DNA of 64,000 nt from Butyricimonas synergistica DSM 23225. GTDB taxonomy: Bacteria > Bacteroidota > Bacteroidia > Bacteroidales > Marinifilaceae. Of the stretch, positions 45,728-55,108 are shown piece by piece. The stretch spans positions 97,998 to 161,997 of the forward strand of contig NZ_KB903359.1 of the NCBI RefSeq assembly GCF_000379665.1. The letters are read 5' to 3'. Under the pieces are notes generated by a model. That model searched no databases and had not been told where the DNA came from. It worked only from the letters and a program-made list of their open reading frames with translations. Both the position numbers and the translations under genes were made by a program. The stretch's first letter is position 1; each line of letters begins with the position of its first letter.

Positions 45728-48700
45728 TGTTTTATTTTAACCGATACATACTTATGAGAGAAAATTGTACCTATTTTTTACACGGGAAAAGTTCGGCATC
45801 TGCTCGATGGAGCGGGATGGTGAAACTGATCGTGGCGTTTGTGATGCTTTCCGTCGGGACGCTGGCCCACGGTTCGACCGGAGCGGGGTATTCCGCCCTG
45901 AAATTTGACGGGCAGGCATTGCCGCAAGCGAAATTGAAAGTATTGACGGGCGTGGTACTCGGGCAAGACCGGGATACTTTGCCGGGGGTGAATGTGGTTA
46001 TCAAAGGGAGCACGCGGGGCGTGGTCACGGATGCCCATGGGAAATTTGTACTTCCGTTGCCGGAGAAGACGGACGGAATAATTATTTGTTTCTCTTTTAT
46101 CGGAAAAAAGCCAAAAGAGATTAAATTTACCGGGCAAACCGATCTGCAAGTAATCATGGAAGATGAAACCCAGGAAATAGAAGAGGTGGTGATCACCGGA
46201 TACCAGAAAATCGAGAAACGGCACTTGACGAGTTCCGTGACTTCATTGAAGATGGACGACATCATGATGCCGGGGATTACTACGGTAGACAAGATGCTGG
46301 AGGGGCATGTGCCGGGCATGATCTTTATGCAGAATTCCGGGCAGGTGGGTGCCGCCCCGCGATTGAGAATCCGGGGTACTTCCACGATACTGGGGACACA
46401 GGAGCCGTTGTGGGTTTTGGACGGTATTCCATTGACCGATCCCGTGAACGTGAGTCCGGAACAGATCAATGACTTGGATTTCGTGAATCTGTTGGGTAAC
46501 GCGATTGCCGGGTTGAACCCGAATGATATCGAGCAGATCGACGTGTTGAAGGATGCTTCCGCCACGGCATTGTACGGAACGCGGGCGGCAAACGGGGTGA
46601 TCGTGATCACCACGAAACAGGGAAAACCCGGTCCCCCGACCGTGTCTTACGGTTTTACGGGAACTTACACGAGACGTTCCCGTTATTCGGACCGGAATGT
46701 AAACGTGATGAATGCCTTGGAGCGTATCGATTATTCCCGCGAGGCGATAGAAAAAGGATTGAGTTATTCGAACATCAGTTCGTGGGTGGGGTACGAGGCA
46801 GCTTTGATGGATTATTATAGTGGTAAGCTTACTCACGATGAATTCGTGGAGAAGGTTAGTTTTTACGAGAGTAATAACACGGATTGGTTCGATATTATTT
46901 GCCGGGATGCGTTCTCTCACAATCACAGTTTGTCGATTTCCGGAGGATCCGCCAATATGAAGTATTACGCCTCCTTGGGATACAGCCGGGAGAACGGGGT
47001 ATTGAAAAAGGAACAAGGAGACCGTTATACCGCGATGATGAGGTTGAATTTGAATTACGATAAATTTTCCATGTCATTCGGTTTGTCCGGGAATGTGCAG
47101 GAAAAGCACTATACCCCCAACGAGGTGGGGTTGATGGGCTATGCTTACAATACCAGTCGCGGTGTACCTGCGTACAACGAGGACGGGTCGATGTGGTATT
47201 ATCCGAAACGGTTAGAGGGAAGAAATTTTGATGTGAATTATAATATTTTGCAAGAACGGGACAATACGTCACAGGAAATGAATTCCAGCGGATTGTCTTT
47301 GACGACACAGTTAGGATATAAGATTTTCCCGAATCTGAAGGCTGAAGCCACATTCTCGTACACGATCAACAATTCGGACCAGGAAACCTATTTCGGGGAG
47401 AAATCGGCATACGCGGCTGCTTTGGCGGGTAAGGTATATAACGGAACCCAGTTTAAGGAAGTGTTGATGCCTTTCGGTGCCGAATTGCGGAAAGAGAACA
47501 CGAAGAACACGAACTATATGTTGCGGGGACAGTTGAATTACTCGAAATTCTTGGATGAAGCACAAAATCATATGATCACGGCTTCCGTGGGAGGAGAGCT
47601 TTCCTCCACGAAATACACGGGAATCAAGCAAACGCACCGGGGATACTTGAAAGAGCGAGGCCTGTTGATTTCCACGTTTGATTCCGGTAGTTATCCGGAT
47701 TTTGAAAAATGGCTGGTTTCCACGCAGGATGCCCGCGGAATACTGAAAGACCAGTTGACGAACTCGGTGTCGGGGTATGCCACGGTGTCTTATTCCTACC
47801 AGAACAAGTATATCCTGAATGCCAATATGCGTATCGATGCTTCCAATAAGTTCGGTAGCCGGGCGAACGATAAATTGTTGCCCGTGTGGTCGGTTTCCGC
47901 CCGTTGGAACATGAAGGAGGATCTGTTGCCGAACTGGGGATGGGTGAATGATCTCTCCTGGCGGGCTTCGTTCGGGTACCAGGGAAATATGTTGGATTCG
48001 GAGAGCCCGGAACTGATCATCAAGAAGGGCGATCTACATACTCAGATGGATAATTACCGGTCAACGATTTATAAATTCCCCAACCCGAATTTGTCGTGGG
48101 AAAAGACAGCCAGTTTAAACACGACCGTAGATTTTGCCTTCTTTAAAAACCGGGTGAAAGGTAGTTTCTCCTATTTCTATAAAAAGACCCAAAATGCTTT
48201 CCTCTCGAAAAAGATATCCGTGATCAACGGTGTACGCCAGTACACGGTGAACCAGGGAACGGTGGAAAATACCGGGGTGGAATTTGCTTTCCAGGTGTAC
48301 CCGATTCCCCCGGGGTTGGGAGCTGCCGGCGGCGGGAAACGGGGTTTTACGTGGCGTATCGACCCGCAGTTGGGGCAGGTGTTGAACAAGTTGATCAACA
48401 AGGTGACGGAGAACAAGAAAGGGGATCGGACTTTGCATGATGATTACACGTATGAAGATTACCTGAACGGAAACGCACAGGTGTCGGGAAGACCGTTGAA
48501 TTCGTTCTTCTCGTATGAATTTACCGGCTTGGACCCGCGGAACGGGGCGCCTACTTTTGCCCGGATCGGGGAGGAAAATTGGGAGCAATATGCCGAAATG
48601 ACGAATGACGAAGTGTGCCTGACGGTGATGGATTATTCCGGGTGCCGGGTGCCTTATTTGCAAGGTAGTATTTCCAACACATTCGGTTACCGTCAGTTTA

Positions 48701-49224
48701 CCTTGAGTTTCAGTTTGGCTTACAGCATCGGTTCCAAGATACGTTTGATGAAGCTGTATGACAACACGAGTTCCAACGTAAGCGCCCCGCAACCGGTGCA
48801 GAACTTGCGCCGCGAGTTAGTGGACCGTTGGAAAAAGCCGGGAGACGAGAAAAGGACCAATATCCCGGGCATTTTGTCCTCGGCGGATTACGCGGAAACC
48901 GTGGACAAGCCTTGGTGGAAAAATGAAAACTCTTATAAATTCGGGGAGAATATCTGGCAAATGTATAATAATGCCGATATTCGGGTCGTGAGCGGTAATT
49001 ATTTGAAATTGCAGAGTCTTAATTTTCGGTACAATCTTCCGGAGGAGTTGTGCAAGAGAATGCGGGTGAGCGCCATGTATCTTTCGTTCTCGACTTCCAA
49101 CCTTTTTACCTGGAGTTCCAAGAAGTTGAAAGGACAGGATCCGACCTCCCAATCGGGATCCGCATCGTCGATATCGGTTCCGGTGCTTCCGAGTTACACG
49201 TTAAACCTGAATGTATCATTTTAA
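45727..49224 (+). CDS. SusC/RagA-family TonB-dependent transporter without STN domain
   Basis: The 1165-residue protein begins with an unusually long N-terminus (alternative ATG 45754), a carboxypeptidase-regulatory-like domain (VTGVVLGQDRDTLPGVNVV), a TonB-box region (EEVVITGYQ) and a plug domain. The plug is very close to that of the STN-containing SusC at 60999, with long shared stretches such as LEGxVPGMIFMQNSGQ and LNPNDxExIDVLKD. It is followed by a SusD lipoprotein gene. The likely cargo is released peptide or a redox-active compound. Confidence 0.94.
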   Translation: MFYFNRYILMRENCTYFLHGKSSASARWSGMVKLIVAFVMLSVGTLAHGSTGAGYSALKFDGQALPQAKLKVLTGVVLGQDRDTLPGVNVVIKGSTRGVVTDAHGKFVLPLPEKTDGIIICFSFIGKKPKEIKFTGQTDLQVIMEDETQEIEEVVITGYQKIEKRHLTSSVTSLKMDDIMMPGITTVDKMLEGHVPGMIFMQNSGQVGAAPRLRIRGTSTILGTQEPLWVLDGIPLTDPVNVSPEQINDLDFVNLLGNAIAGLNPNDIEQIDVLKDASATALYGTRAANGVIVITTKQGKPGPPTVSYGFTGTYTRRSRYSDRNVNVMNALERIDYSREAIEKGLSYSNISSWVGYEAALMDYYSGKLTHDEFVEKVSFYESNNTDWFDIICRDAFSHNHSLSISGGSANMKYYASLGYSRENGVLKKEQGDRYTAMMRLNLNYDKFSMSFGLSGNVQEKHYTPNEVGLMGYAYNTSRGVPAYNEDGSMWYYPKRLEGRNFDVNYNILQERDNTSQEMNSSGLSLTTQLGYKIFPNLKAEATFSYTINNSDQETYFGEKSAYAAALAGKVYNGTQFKEVLMPFGAELRKENTKNTNYMLRGQLNYSKFLDEAQNHMITASVGGELSSTKYTGIKQTHRGYLKERGLLISTFDSGSYPDFEKWLVSTQDARGILKDQLTNSVSGYATVSYSYQNKYILNANMRIDASNKFGSRANDKLLPVWSVSARWNMKEDLLPNWGWVNDLSWRASFGYQGNMLDSESPELIIKKGDLHTQMDNYRSTIYKFPNPNLSWEKTASLNTTVDFAFFKNRVKGSFSYFYKKTQNAFLSKKISVINGVRQYTVNQGTVENTGVEFAFQVYPIPPGLGAAGGGKRGFTWRIDPQLGQVLNKLINKVTENKKGDRTLHDDYTYEDYLNGNAQVSGRPLNSFFSYEFTGLDPRNGAPTFARIGEENWEQYAEMTNDEVCLTVMDYSGCRVPYLQGSISNTFGYRQFTLSFSLAYSIGSKIRLMKLYDNTSSNVSAPQPVQNLRRELVDRWKKPGDEKRTNIPGILSSADYAETVDKPWWKNENSYKFGENIWQMYNNADIRVVSGNYLKLQSLNFRYNLPEELCKRMRVSAMYLSFSTSNLFTWSSKKLKGQDPTSQSGSASSISVPVLPSYTLNLNVSF

Positions 49225-49234
49225 ATAGGGAATT

Positions 49235-50758
49235 ATGAAAAGATATACGATTTATATATGGTGTTTTTGGTTCCTGTTGAGCGGGTGCGGGGATTTTTTG
49301 GAGGAGCAGTCACAAGATTTGACTTATGCCGTGAATTGCGCGGATTTGGAGGAGTTGTTGGTCGGGAACGCTTACGCATACGGTTTGCCGGCGTCGAAAA
49401 CTTTGACGTCTGCTGCCTTGAAGAGTACGGATCCGAAGACCGGCGGATATTATTTCCCGGGTCTTCACGTGATGGACGATGACGTGACTGCCAACGTGTT
49501 CGGGCAGGAACAGAAGGTGTCCACCCAACCCTATTCGCTTTTGGGGGCGTTTTACCGGTGGGATGAGAACACGAACCACGACGGCAGTTCGGAGTATGAC
49601 GACCCGAACTGGATCCGGTTGTACACGCATATCGGGGTGACGAATGCCGTGTTGTCAAAGGTGGATGAGTTCACGGAGGAGCCGGAGGCAGACCGGAACC
49701 GGGTAAAAGGTCAGGCCCTCTTTTTGCGGGCGTATTACTACTATTTTCTGGTGAATCTGTACGCGAAACCTTATTCAGCCATCACGGCGGACACGGACTT
49801 GGGAGTTCCCTTGAAGACGTTTGCTTACGTGGATGACCGTTACTGGGGGCGTGCTTCGGTGGACAGCGTGTATCACCAGATCGTGCGGGATTTGCAAGGA
49901 GCGGTGGCTTGTTTGGAGGGCATGGAGATGAAAAATCGTTTTTGGGCGAATGAAGATGCCGCCCGTTTGCTGCTGGGACGGGTGTACTGCTACATGGGCA
50001 AGTGGGAGCTGGTGCCTGAATTGTACGAGAAGTTGTTTAGAAAATATGCATTGGCAGACATTGTTGCCGATAATAAAGCTCCTTATATTTCGGTTACGAG
50101 CCCGGAATTGATATTCACCATGGGGCAGGATTGCCGGGAAGCTATTTTTAAAGGTCCGTCGAATTCGACCGGTACTTCCGCTTTCGGCATTTCGAGCGAA
50201 CTGGAGCAATTGTACAAGACCGGGGATGCTCGATTGATGGTGCGTTGCTCGACGGAACTGGAATCGGGCCGGATTTACCCGAAGAGGATGGACCCGTACG
50301 CGTCGGATATGTTCACGTTGCGTATCTCGGAGGCGTATCTGAACCAGGCGGAGGCGCTTGCCATGACGGGGGATGAAGCCGGAGCGCGGGCGTTGATCCA
50401 ACAGTTGAGAGAAAAACGGATCGCGGCAGGAAACGTGGGTACCGTGACGGAGAGCGGGGAACAATTGATCCAATTTATCCGGGAAGAGCGGAGGAGGGAA
50501 CTTTGCTTCGAGGGGCACCGCTGGTTCGATTTGAGAAGATATGCCGTTTGCCCGAATTACCCGGAGAGCAAGGAAATACGCCATATATCCTACGTGCACA
50601 CGAGCGGGTCGAAATATCAACCGGGAATGAACGAGGGGTATTATTTGCTGGACGCTTACCCTGCCAAAAACTGGGTGTTGCCTATTCCTGCCTTTGATGT
50701 CGAGGAGAATCAGGGCCGATTGGAACAGAATGAACGAAATAAAAGTATCCTTTACTAA
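49235..50758 (+). CDS. SusD/RagB-family lipoprotein
   Basis: The 507-residue product has a lipobox (LLSGC, Cys-18) and the SusD helical layout: VKGQALFLRAYYYYFLVNLYA near residue 160, and FEGHRWFDLRRYAV near the C-terminal end. It caps the upstream SusC and binds ligand at the cell surface. Spacing to SusC is 10 bp and to the next lipoprotein 11 bp. Confidence 0.94.
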   Translation: MKRYTIYIWCFWFLLSGCGDFLEEQSQDLTYAVNCADLEELLVGNAYAYGLPASKTLTSAALKSTDPKTGGYYFPGLHVMDDDVTANVFGQEQKVSTQPYSLLGAFYRWDENTNHDGSSEYDDPNWIRLYTHIGVTNAVLSKVDEFTEEPEADRNRVKGQALFLRAYYYYFLVNLYAKPYSAITADTDLGVPLKTFAYVDDRYWGRASVDSVYHQIVRDLQGAVACLEGMEMKNRFWANEDAARLLLGRVYCYMGKWELVPELYEKLFRKYALADIVADNKAPYISVTSPELIFTMGQDCREAIFKGPSNSTGTSAFGISSELEQLYKTGDARLMVRCSTELESGRIYPKRMDPYASDMFTLRISEAYLNQAEALAMTGDEAGARALIQQLREKRIAAGNVGTVTESGEQLIQFIREERRRELCFEGHRWFDLRRYAVCPNYPESKEIRHISYVHTSGSKYQPGMNEGYYLLDAYPAKNWVLPIPAFDVEENQGRLEQNERNKSILY

Positions 50759-50769
50759 AACGAACGCTT

Positions 50770-51699
50770 ATGAAAACAAGAATATTAGTGATTAGCCTGT
50801 TGTGCCTGCTGGGGTTAGCGGGATGCGAGGAGGACGATGCTTTGGCGCCTTCTTACAAGGACCGGAACTGGTTGACGGTAGAAGACGATCCGAATGACCC
50901 GTTGACGCATTTGCGGTACCGGGTTTACACGGAGCAGGGGGTGAATATTTTGTATAATGACACCTTGGGAAGCGAGGAACGGTATGACTCGCAGGGAAAT
51001 TTGTACATGTATTATGAGGTGTGGCGGCCGGGATATGCCGTATCCAGTAACAGCAAACCGAAATACGTTTTGCCAGACGACCGGGCGGATGTGCTGGCTA
51101 TGGCAGAGATGATGGATAAGTATTTGTTTGATTATTTGCGCAAGGATAAACGTCCGCTGGTCTATTTGTTGGCGGATACCCTGTGGCAAAGTTCTTTTAA
51201 CACGACAACTCCCCCGGAACGGTATATGAAATTCCTGACCACGGTTTGTATCGGGAGAATCGAGGAAGCCCGGCAGATGAGCGATAGCGCACAGAAGAGT
51301 TTTATGGCGGAGTTGGCCGGTTTGGAATACGTGGACGACGTGAAAGGGTGTGAATTGAATGAGAAGTTGTATGCCGAGTTTGATTCGGTCAGGTATAGGG
51401 TGCAATTGTCGAATGACTATAGTCCGGTTAATTGGTTGAGGGGTATCTTGAGCAAAGGGACGAGTACGGTCAAAAAAGTGCCGGAGCCGGAGCTGTTCGG
51501 ATTCCTGTTCTATTCTTACCGGGCCGTAAATCGGATATATGCCCCCTCGGAGCAACAGGAGAGGGCAAGTTATATCGGGTTGATATTGAGTTGCACGGAT
51601 GCGGAGATCCGGGAGAGGTACAAAAAGTATCCTGCCGTAATCGCGAAGTATGAGGTGATGCGGGAGATGATGGTGAATGCGGGTATATTGGAGAAATGA
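50770..51699 (+). CDS. Third lipoprotein of the SusCD group
   Basis: The 309-residue protein has a lipobox (GLAGC, Cys-19). In many Bacteroidota, genes at this place encode a zinc metallohydrolase-like lipoprotein; the opening here (RYRVYTEQGVNILYNDTLG) is reminiscent, but the HExxH motif is absent. The assignment to a hydrolase is therefore not supported. It is likely a surface accessory protein of the SusCD complex. Its stop overlaps the start of tolC (ATGA). Confidence 0.7.
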   Translation: MKTRILVISLLCLLGLAGCEEDDALAPSYKDRNWLTVEDDPNDPLTHLRYRVYTEQGVNILYNDTLGSEERYDSQGNLYMYYEVWRPGYAVSSNSKPKYVLPDDRADVLAMAEMMDKYLFDYLRKDKRPLVYLLADTLWQSSFNTTTPPERYMKFLTTVCIGRIEEARQMSDSAQKSFMAELAGLEYVDDVKGCELNEKLYAEFDSVRYRVQLSNDYSPVNWLRGILSKGTSTVKKVPEPELFGFLFYSYRAVNRIYAPSEQQERASYIGLILSCTDAEIRERYKKYPAVIAKYEVMREMMVNAGILEK

Positions 51700-53126
51700 T
51701 GAAGAGGATAAATCGGTTAAGGCATCCTTTGGCGGGATGCCTTAGCAAAACCCTTGGCCTTTTTTTCGGGATTTTGGTCAGCGGCGTGCCCGGACGGGTG
51801 GCCGCACAGGAGCGGATCACGATAGAACAGTGCCAGCAATGGGCCCTGGAGAATTACCCTGCCATCCGGCAGCACGGGTTGTTGGAGCGGGCGCGGGAAT
51901 ACACGTTGTCGAATATTTCGCGGGCGTATATGCCGGAGTTCAGCCTGACGGGGGTGGCATCGTGGCAGTCGGAGAAGACGGAACTGAAGTTGAAATTGCC
52001 GGAGAAGGTGAATATCGCGGTGGATTTGAATCAAGTGGCTTCTGATAATAATACGACGTTGCCCGGTAATGTGACGACGTTGCCGACCGTGAATGTGCCG
52101 GTGTCGATCCCGAATATGACGATTCCCGTGAGTGACCAGGACCGTTACAGCGTGTCGCTGTCGTTGAAGCAGGCGTTATGGGCGGGAGGAAGAGTGAAAG
52201 CCGGCAAAGAGATGGCAACGGCGGAAATTGAGATGATGCATGCCGGGCTGGACGCACAATTGTACGAGATCAAAGATAAGGTGAAACAATTGTATTTCGG
52301 GTTGCTGACGATAGACGGGCGGGAAAAGCAATTGAACCGGGCGGACGAGATCCTGGACAGTTTGCGGAGGCGTGCCGAGATCGCGTTGAAAGAGGGTATC
52401 ATTTATGAAACGGATTTGGACGTGATTGACGTGGAGCGCATTAAATACAGGCAGTTGCGGATGGAGTTGAATGCCAAGCGAGAGGCTTGCCTGGGTGTGT
52501 TGTCGAGTTTGATCCATCGCCCCCTGACGAAAGAGACCTTGCTGGAGATGCCTAGGGGAATGGCTTCTTTGAGAAAGGAGGAGATCAAGCGTCCGGAACT
52601 GGAGTATATGGACCGGAAGATCAAACGCCTGGATGCCGACCTGAAAATGGTGAATGCCGAGAATATGCCGAAGCTGGGGCTGTTCGCCCTGGGAGGATAC
52701 GGGAAATCGGGATTGAACACGTTCGACAGTGATTTTAAACCTTATTTTGTCGGCGGTGTATTGCTGAGTTGGAATTTCGGAAAGTTGAACACGTTGAGGA
52801 ATGACCGGAGGCTGGTGAAAGTGCAGCAGGAAAGCGTGGAGATCATGAAGGAGAGTTTCGTGTTTAACACGCGGATGGAGGTGTTGATGCAGGACGCGGA
52901 GATCCGGAAGTTGCAGGAGATGGTGAAGAGTGACGAGGAAACCGTGCGTTTGCGGGAAAATATCCGGAAAGCGTCCGAGGTGAAGTACGAGAACGGGGTG
53001 TACACAATATCGGAATTAATCATGGATGTGAATCAGGCATTGATCGCGCAACAAGAGAAAGTGCTGCGGGAAGTGGAGCTGGAGATGATGGTGTATTCCA
53101 AGAGGGTTACGATGGGGGATTTATGA
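51696..53126 (+). CDS. TolC-family outer-membrane efflux protein
   Basis: The 476-residue protein has a signal peptide (about residues 1-37) and starts the mature part ERITIEQCQQWALENYPAI, as in TolC-like channels. Two helical repeats follow, the second centred near GGVLLSWNFGKLNTLRNDRR. It forms the outer-membrane exit channel of the ABC exporter encoded by the next genes. A strong 10-bp inverted repeat lies within its first 50 coding bases (51718-51744). Its start overlaps the preceding stop. Confidence 0.92.
   Translation: MMKRINRLRHPLAGCLSKTLGLFFGILVSGVPGRVAAQERITIEQCQQWALENYPAIRQHGLLERAREYTLSNISRAYMPEFSLTGVASWQSEKTELKLKLPEKVNIAVDLNQVASDNNTTLPGNVTTLPTVNVPVSIPNMTIPVSDQDRYSVSLSLKQALWAGGRVKAGKEMATAEIEMMHAGLDAQLYEIKDKVKQLYFGLLTIDGREKQLNRADEILDSLRRRAEIALKEGIIYETDLDVIDVERIKYRQLRMELNAKREACLGVLSSLIHRPLTKETLLEMPRGMASLRKEEIKRPELEYMDRKIKRLDADLKMVNAENMPKLGLFALGGYGKSGLNTFDSDFKPYFVGGVLLSWNFGKLNTLRNDRRLVKVQQESVEIMKESFVFNTRMEVLMQDAEIRKLQEMVKSDEETVRLRENIRKASEVKYENGVYTISELIMDVNQALIAQQEKVLREVELEMMVYSKRVTMGDL
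51718..51744 (+). promoter_or_regulatory. Inverted repeat inside the start of the tolC-like gene
   Basis: TAAGGCATCC (51718-51727) and GGATGCCTTA (51735-51744) are exact reverse complements with a 7-nt loop. It is within the first codons of the efflux protein. It could modulate translation or transcription of the efflux genes relative to the upstream SusCD genes. Confidence 0.45.
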
Positions 53127-53236
53127 TTTATGATTGACGATTGACGATTGACGATTGACGATTTACGATTGACGATTTATGATTGACGATTGACGATTTA
53201 TGATTGACGATTGACGATTTATGATTGATGATTTAC
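53118..53236. repeat. 17-unit 7-bp tandem repeat (GATTGAC/GATTTAY)
   Basis: Seventeen adjacent 7-mers (GATTGAC, GATTTAT, GATTTAC and GATTGAT) run without interruption from the final codons of the tolC-like gene to 26 bp before the hlyD start. There are no spacers, so it is not a CRISPR array. It may be a variable-number repeat controlling spacing or mRNA ends. Similar short runs are at 23852-23886 and 40082-40116. Confidence 0.9.
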
Positions 53237-53262
53237 GAATTTAGAGCTAAATATTTGGGGAG

Positions 53263-54165
53263 ATGAAGAATAAGATTTTGAGTATAGTGGTTTTGGTTGT
53301 TCTGGGAGTTGGTTGCAAGGATCAGGCGGAAGAACGGGATGGTTCGGGAATGTTCGAGGCGAGGGAGATCATCGTGTCGTCGGAGATTAGCGGAAGGCTT
53401 GAACGGCTGGATGTCATGGAGGGGGATTACATCGAGGCGGGCAAGGTGGTCGGGCTGGTTGACACGATGCAGTTGCATTGGTTGAAGGTGCAGGCGCAAC
53501 AGGCGGTGAAGGCCGTGGACGAGCGGATACCGGATTTGAATAAAGTGCTGGAAGTGTACCGGTTGAAGTTGGCGAAAGGGGAGAGAGAGCTGAAGCGGGT
53601 GGAGCGTCTGCTGCAAGGAAAGGCGGCGACGCAAAAACAGTACGATGACGTGAAGGCGATGGTGGATGAGGGACGTTCGATGTTGAAGGGACAGACCCAT
53701 CAGGCGGAAGTCATGATCGCCGGAGCCCAAGCGGAAAGTGAGGCGATCGCCTTGAAAATCGATCAGGTGAATGACCAGATCCGGCGTTGCCTGGTGGTGA
53801 ATCCGATAGACGGCACGGTGCTTGCCAAATATTCGCAGGAGAAGGAACTGGTGGCCCCGGTGAAGGCGTTGTATAAAATAGGGGATCTGAAGAACATGCA
53901 CCTTCAGGTTTATTTGGAAGGAAAACGCATGGTAGGTTTGAGAGTGGGTGATCCGGTACGGGTGTTTGCCAAATTGGGTGGCGGCCAGGAACGGGAGTAC
54001 CGGGGAAAGATCGCCTGGATCGCCTCGGAAGCGGAGTTTGTACCGAAAACCGTACAGACGGAAGATGACCGGGATAATCTGGTGTATGCCGTGAGGGTAC
54101 ACGTGGAGAATGACGGTTTCCTTCGGATAGGCATGTATGCTGACGTGAAGTTTAATACGTTATAA
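53263..54165 (+). CDS. HlyD-family periplasmic adaptor, lipoprotein form
   Basis: The 300-residue protein has a lipobox (LGVGC, Cys-18), a biotinyl-lipoyl-like domain start (IIVSSEISGRLERLDVMEGDYIEAG), a coiled-coil hairpin (about residues 70-180) and the beta-barrel domain. It bridges the inner-membrane ABC permeases and TolC, as YbhG does in E. coli. Lipid anchoring replaces the usual membrane span. It lies after the repeat array and 7 bp before the first ATPase gene. Confidence 0.9.
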   Translation: MKNKILSIVVLVVLGVGCKDQAEERDGSGMFEAREIIVSSEISGRLERLDVMEGDYIEAGKVVGLVDTMQLHWLKVQAQQAVKAVDERIPDLNKVLEVYRLKLAKGERELKRVERLLQGKAATQKQYDDVKAMVDEGRSMLKGQTHQAEVMIAGAQAESEAIALKIDQVNDQIRRCLVVNPIDGTVLAKYSQEKELVAPVKALYKIGDLKNMHLQVYLEGKRMVGLRVGDPVRVFAKLGGGQEREYRGKIAWIASEAEFVPKTVQTEDDRDNLVYAVRVHVENDGFLRIGMYADVKFNTL

Positions 54166-54172
54166 ACGGTGT

Positions 54173-55108
54173 ATGATTGTAGCGGAGAATATCGGGATGG
54201 TTTACCGGCAGATGCTGAAAGAGGTCGTTGCCTTGAAAAATGTTTCCCTGGAGGTGAAAAAAGGGGAAGTGTTCGGTCTGATCGGTCCCGACGGCGCGGG
54301 AAAAAGTTCGTTGTTCCGGATATTGACGACCTTGTTGTTGCCCACCGCGGGTCGGGCTTTCGTGGGGGGGCATGACGTGGTGGACCAATTCCGGGAAGTG
54401 CGGAATATCGTGGGGTATATGCCGGGAAAGTTTTCTCTGTACCAGGATTTGTCGGTGGAAGAGAACCTGCGCTTTTTTGCCCGGGTATTTGATACCACGG
54501 TGCAGGCGAATTACGGGCAGATTAAAGATATATACGAGCAATTGGCCCCCTTCAAGAACCGGCGGGCGGGCGCCTTGTCGGGCGGGATGAAACAGAAACT
54601 GGGGTTGTGTTGCGCGTTGATCCACAAGCCGGAGGTGTTGTTCCTCGATGAACCGACCACGGGGGTCGACCCGATTTCGAGGCAGGAGTTTTGGGATGTG
54701 CTGAAGCGCCTGAGCGGGGACGGGATTTCGGTGTTCGTGTCGACACCTTACATGGATGAAGCCCGTTTGTGTGACCGGATCGGGTTGATATTCAAAGGGG
54801 AGATCCTTGCCGTGGATGAACCGGACAAGCTGGTGAAAAGGCATGACCAGAAACTGGTGGCTTTCCGGGGACGGAATATGTACACGTTGTTGCAGGATAT
54901 CCGGCAAGAGGCGGCGGTGTATTCCTGTTTCACGTTTGGCGATGCGTTGCACGTGACATTTCACGATCGGGAATATGTTGTCGACGAGTTGGTCCGGCGT
55001 TTGGAGGAGCGGGGGCATGAAGGCGTGGAATGGTGGCCGATAGAGGCGGGCATAGAGGATTATTTTATGAAACTAACTAATGACAGGTGTGATGGAAAAG
55101 GTGATTGA
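54173..55108 (+). CDS. ABC transporter ATPase A (YbhF N-half-like)
   Basis: The 311-residue ATPase has Walker A GPDGAGKSS (near residue 38), signature ALSGGMKQK and Walker B VLFLDEPTTGVD. It belongs to the ABC-2/DrrA-like drug exporter group. In E. coli YbhF, two such domains are fused; here they are separate genes. Its end overlaps the second ATPase gene by 29 bp. Confidence 0.93.
   Translation: MIVAENIGMVYRQMLKEVVALKNVSLEVKKGEVFGLIGPDGAGKSSLFRILTTLLLPTAGRAFVGGHDVVDQFREVRNIVGYMPGKFSLYQDLSVEENLRFFARVFDTTVQANYGQIKDIYEQLAPFKNRRAGALSGGMKQKLGLCCALIHKPEVLFLDEPTTGVDPISRQEFWDVLKRLSGDGISVFVSTPYMDEARLCDRIGLIFKGEILAVDEPDKLVKRHDQKLVAFRGRNMYTLLQDIRQEAAVYSCFTFGDALHVTFHDREYVVDELVRRLEERGHEGVEWWPIEAGIEDYFMKLTNDRCDGKGD

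Noticed and set aside
53118-53236. Possible CRISPR array
   Set aside because: The repeat unit is 7 bp with no unique spacers, and no cas genes are nearby.
53233-54102. Minus-strand ORF of 289 codons opposite the HlyD-type gene
   Set aside because: Composition is dominated by His, Arg and Leu, as expected for the antisense of a coding region; the plus-strand product has clear adaptor domains.
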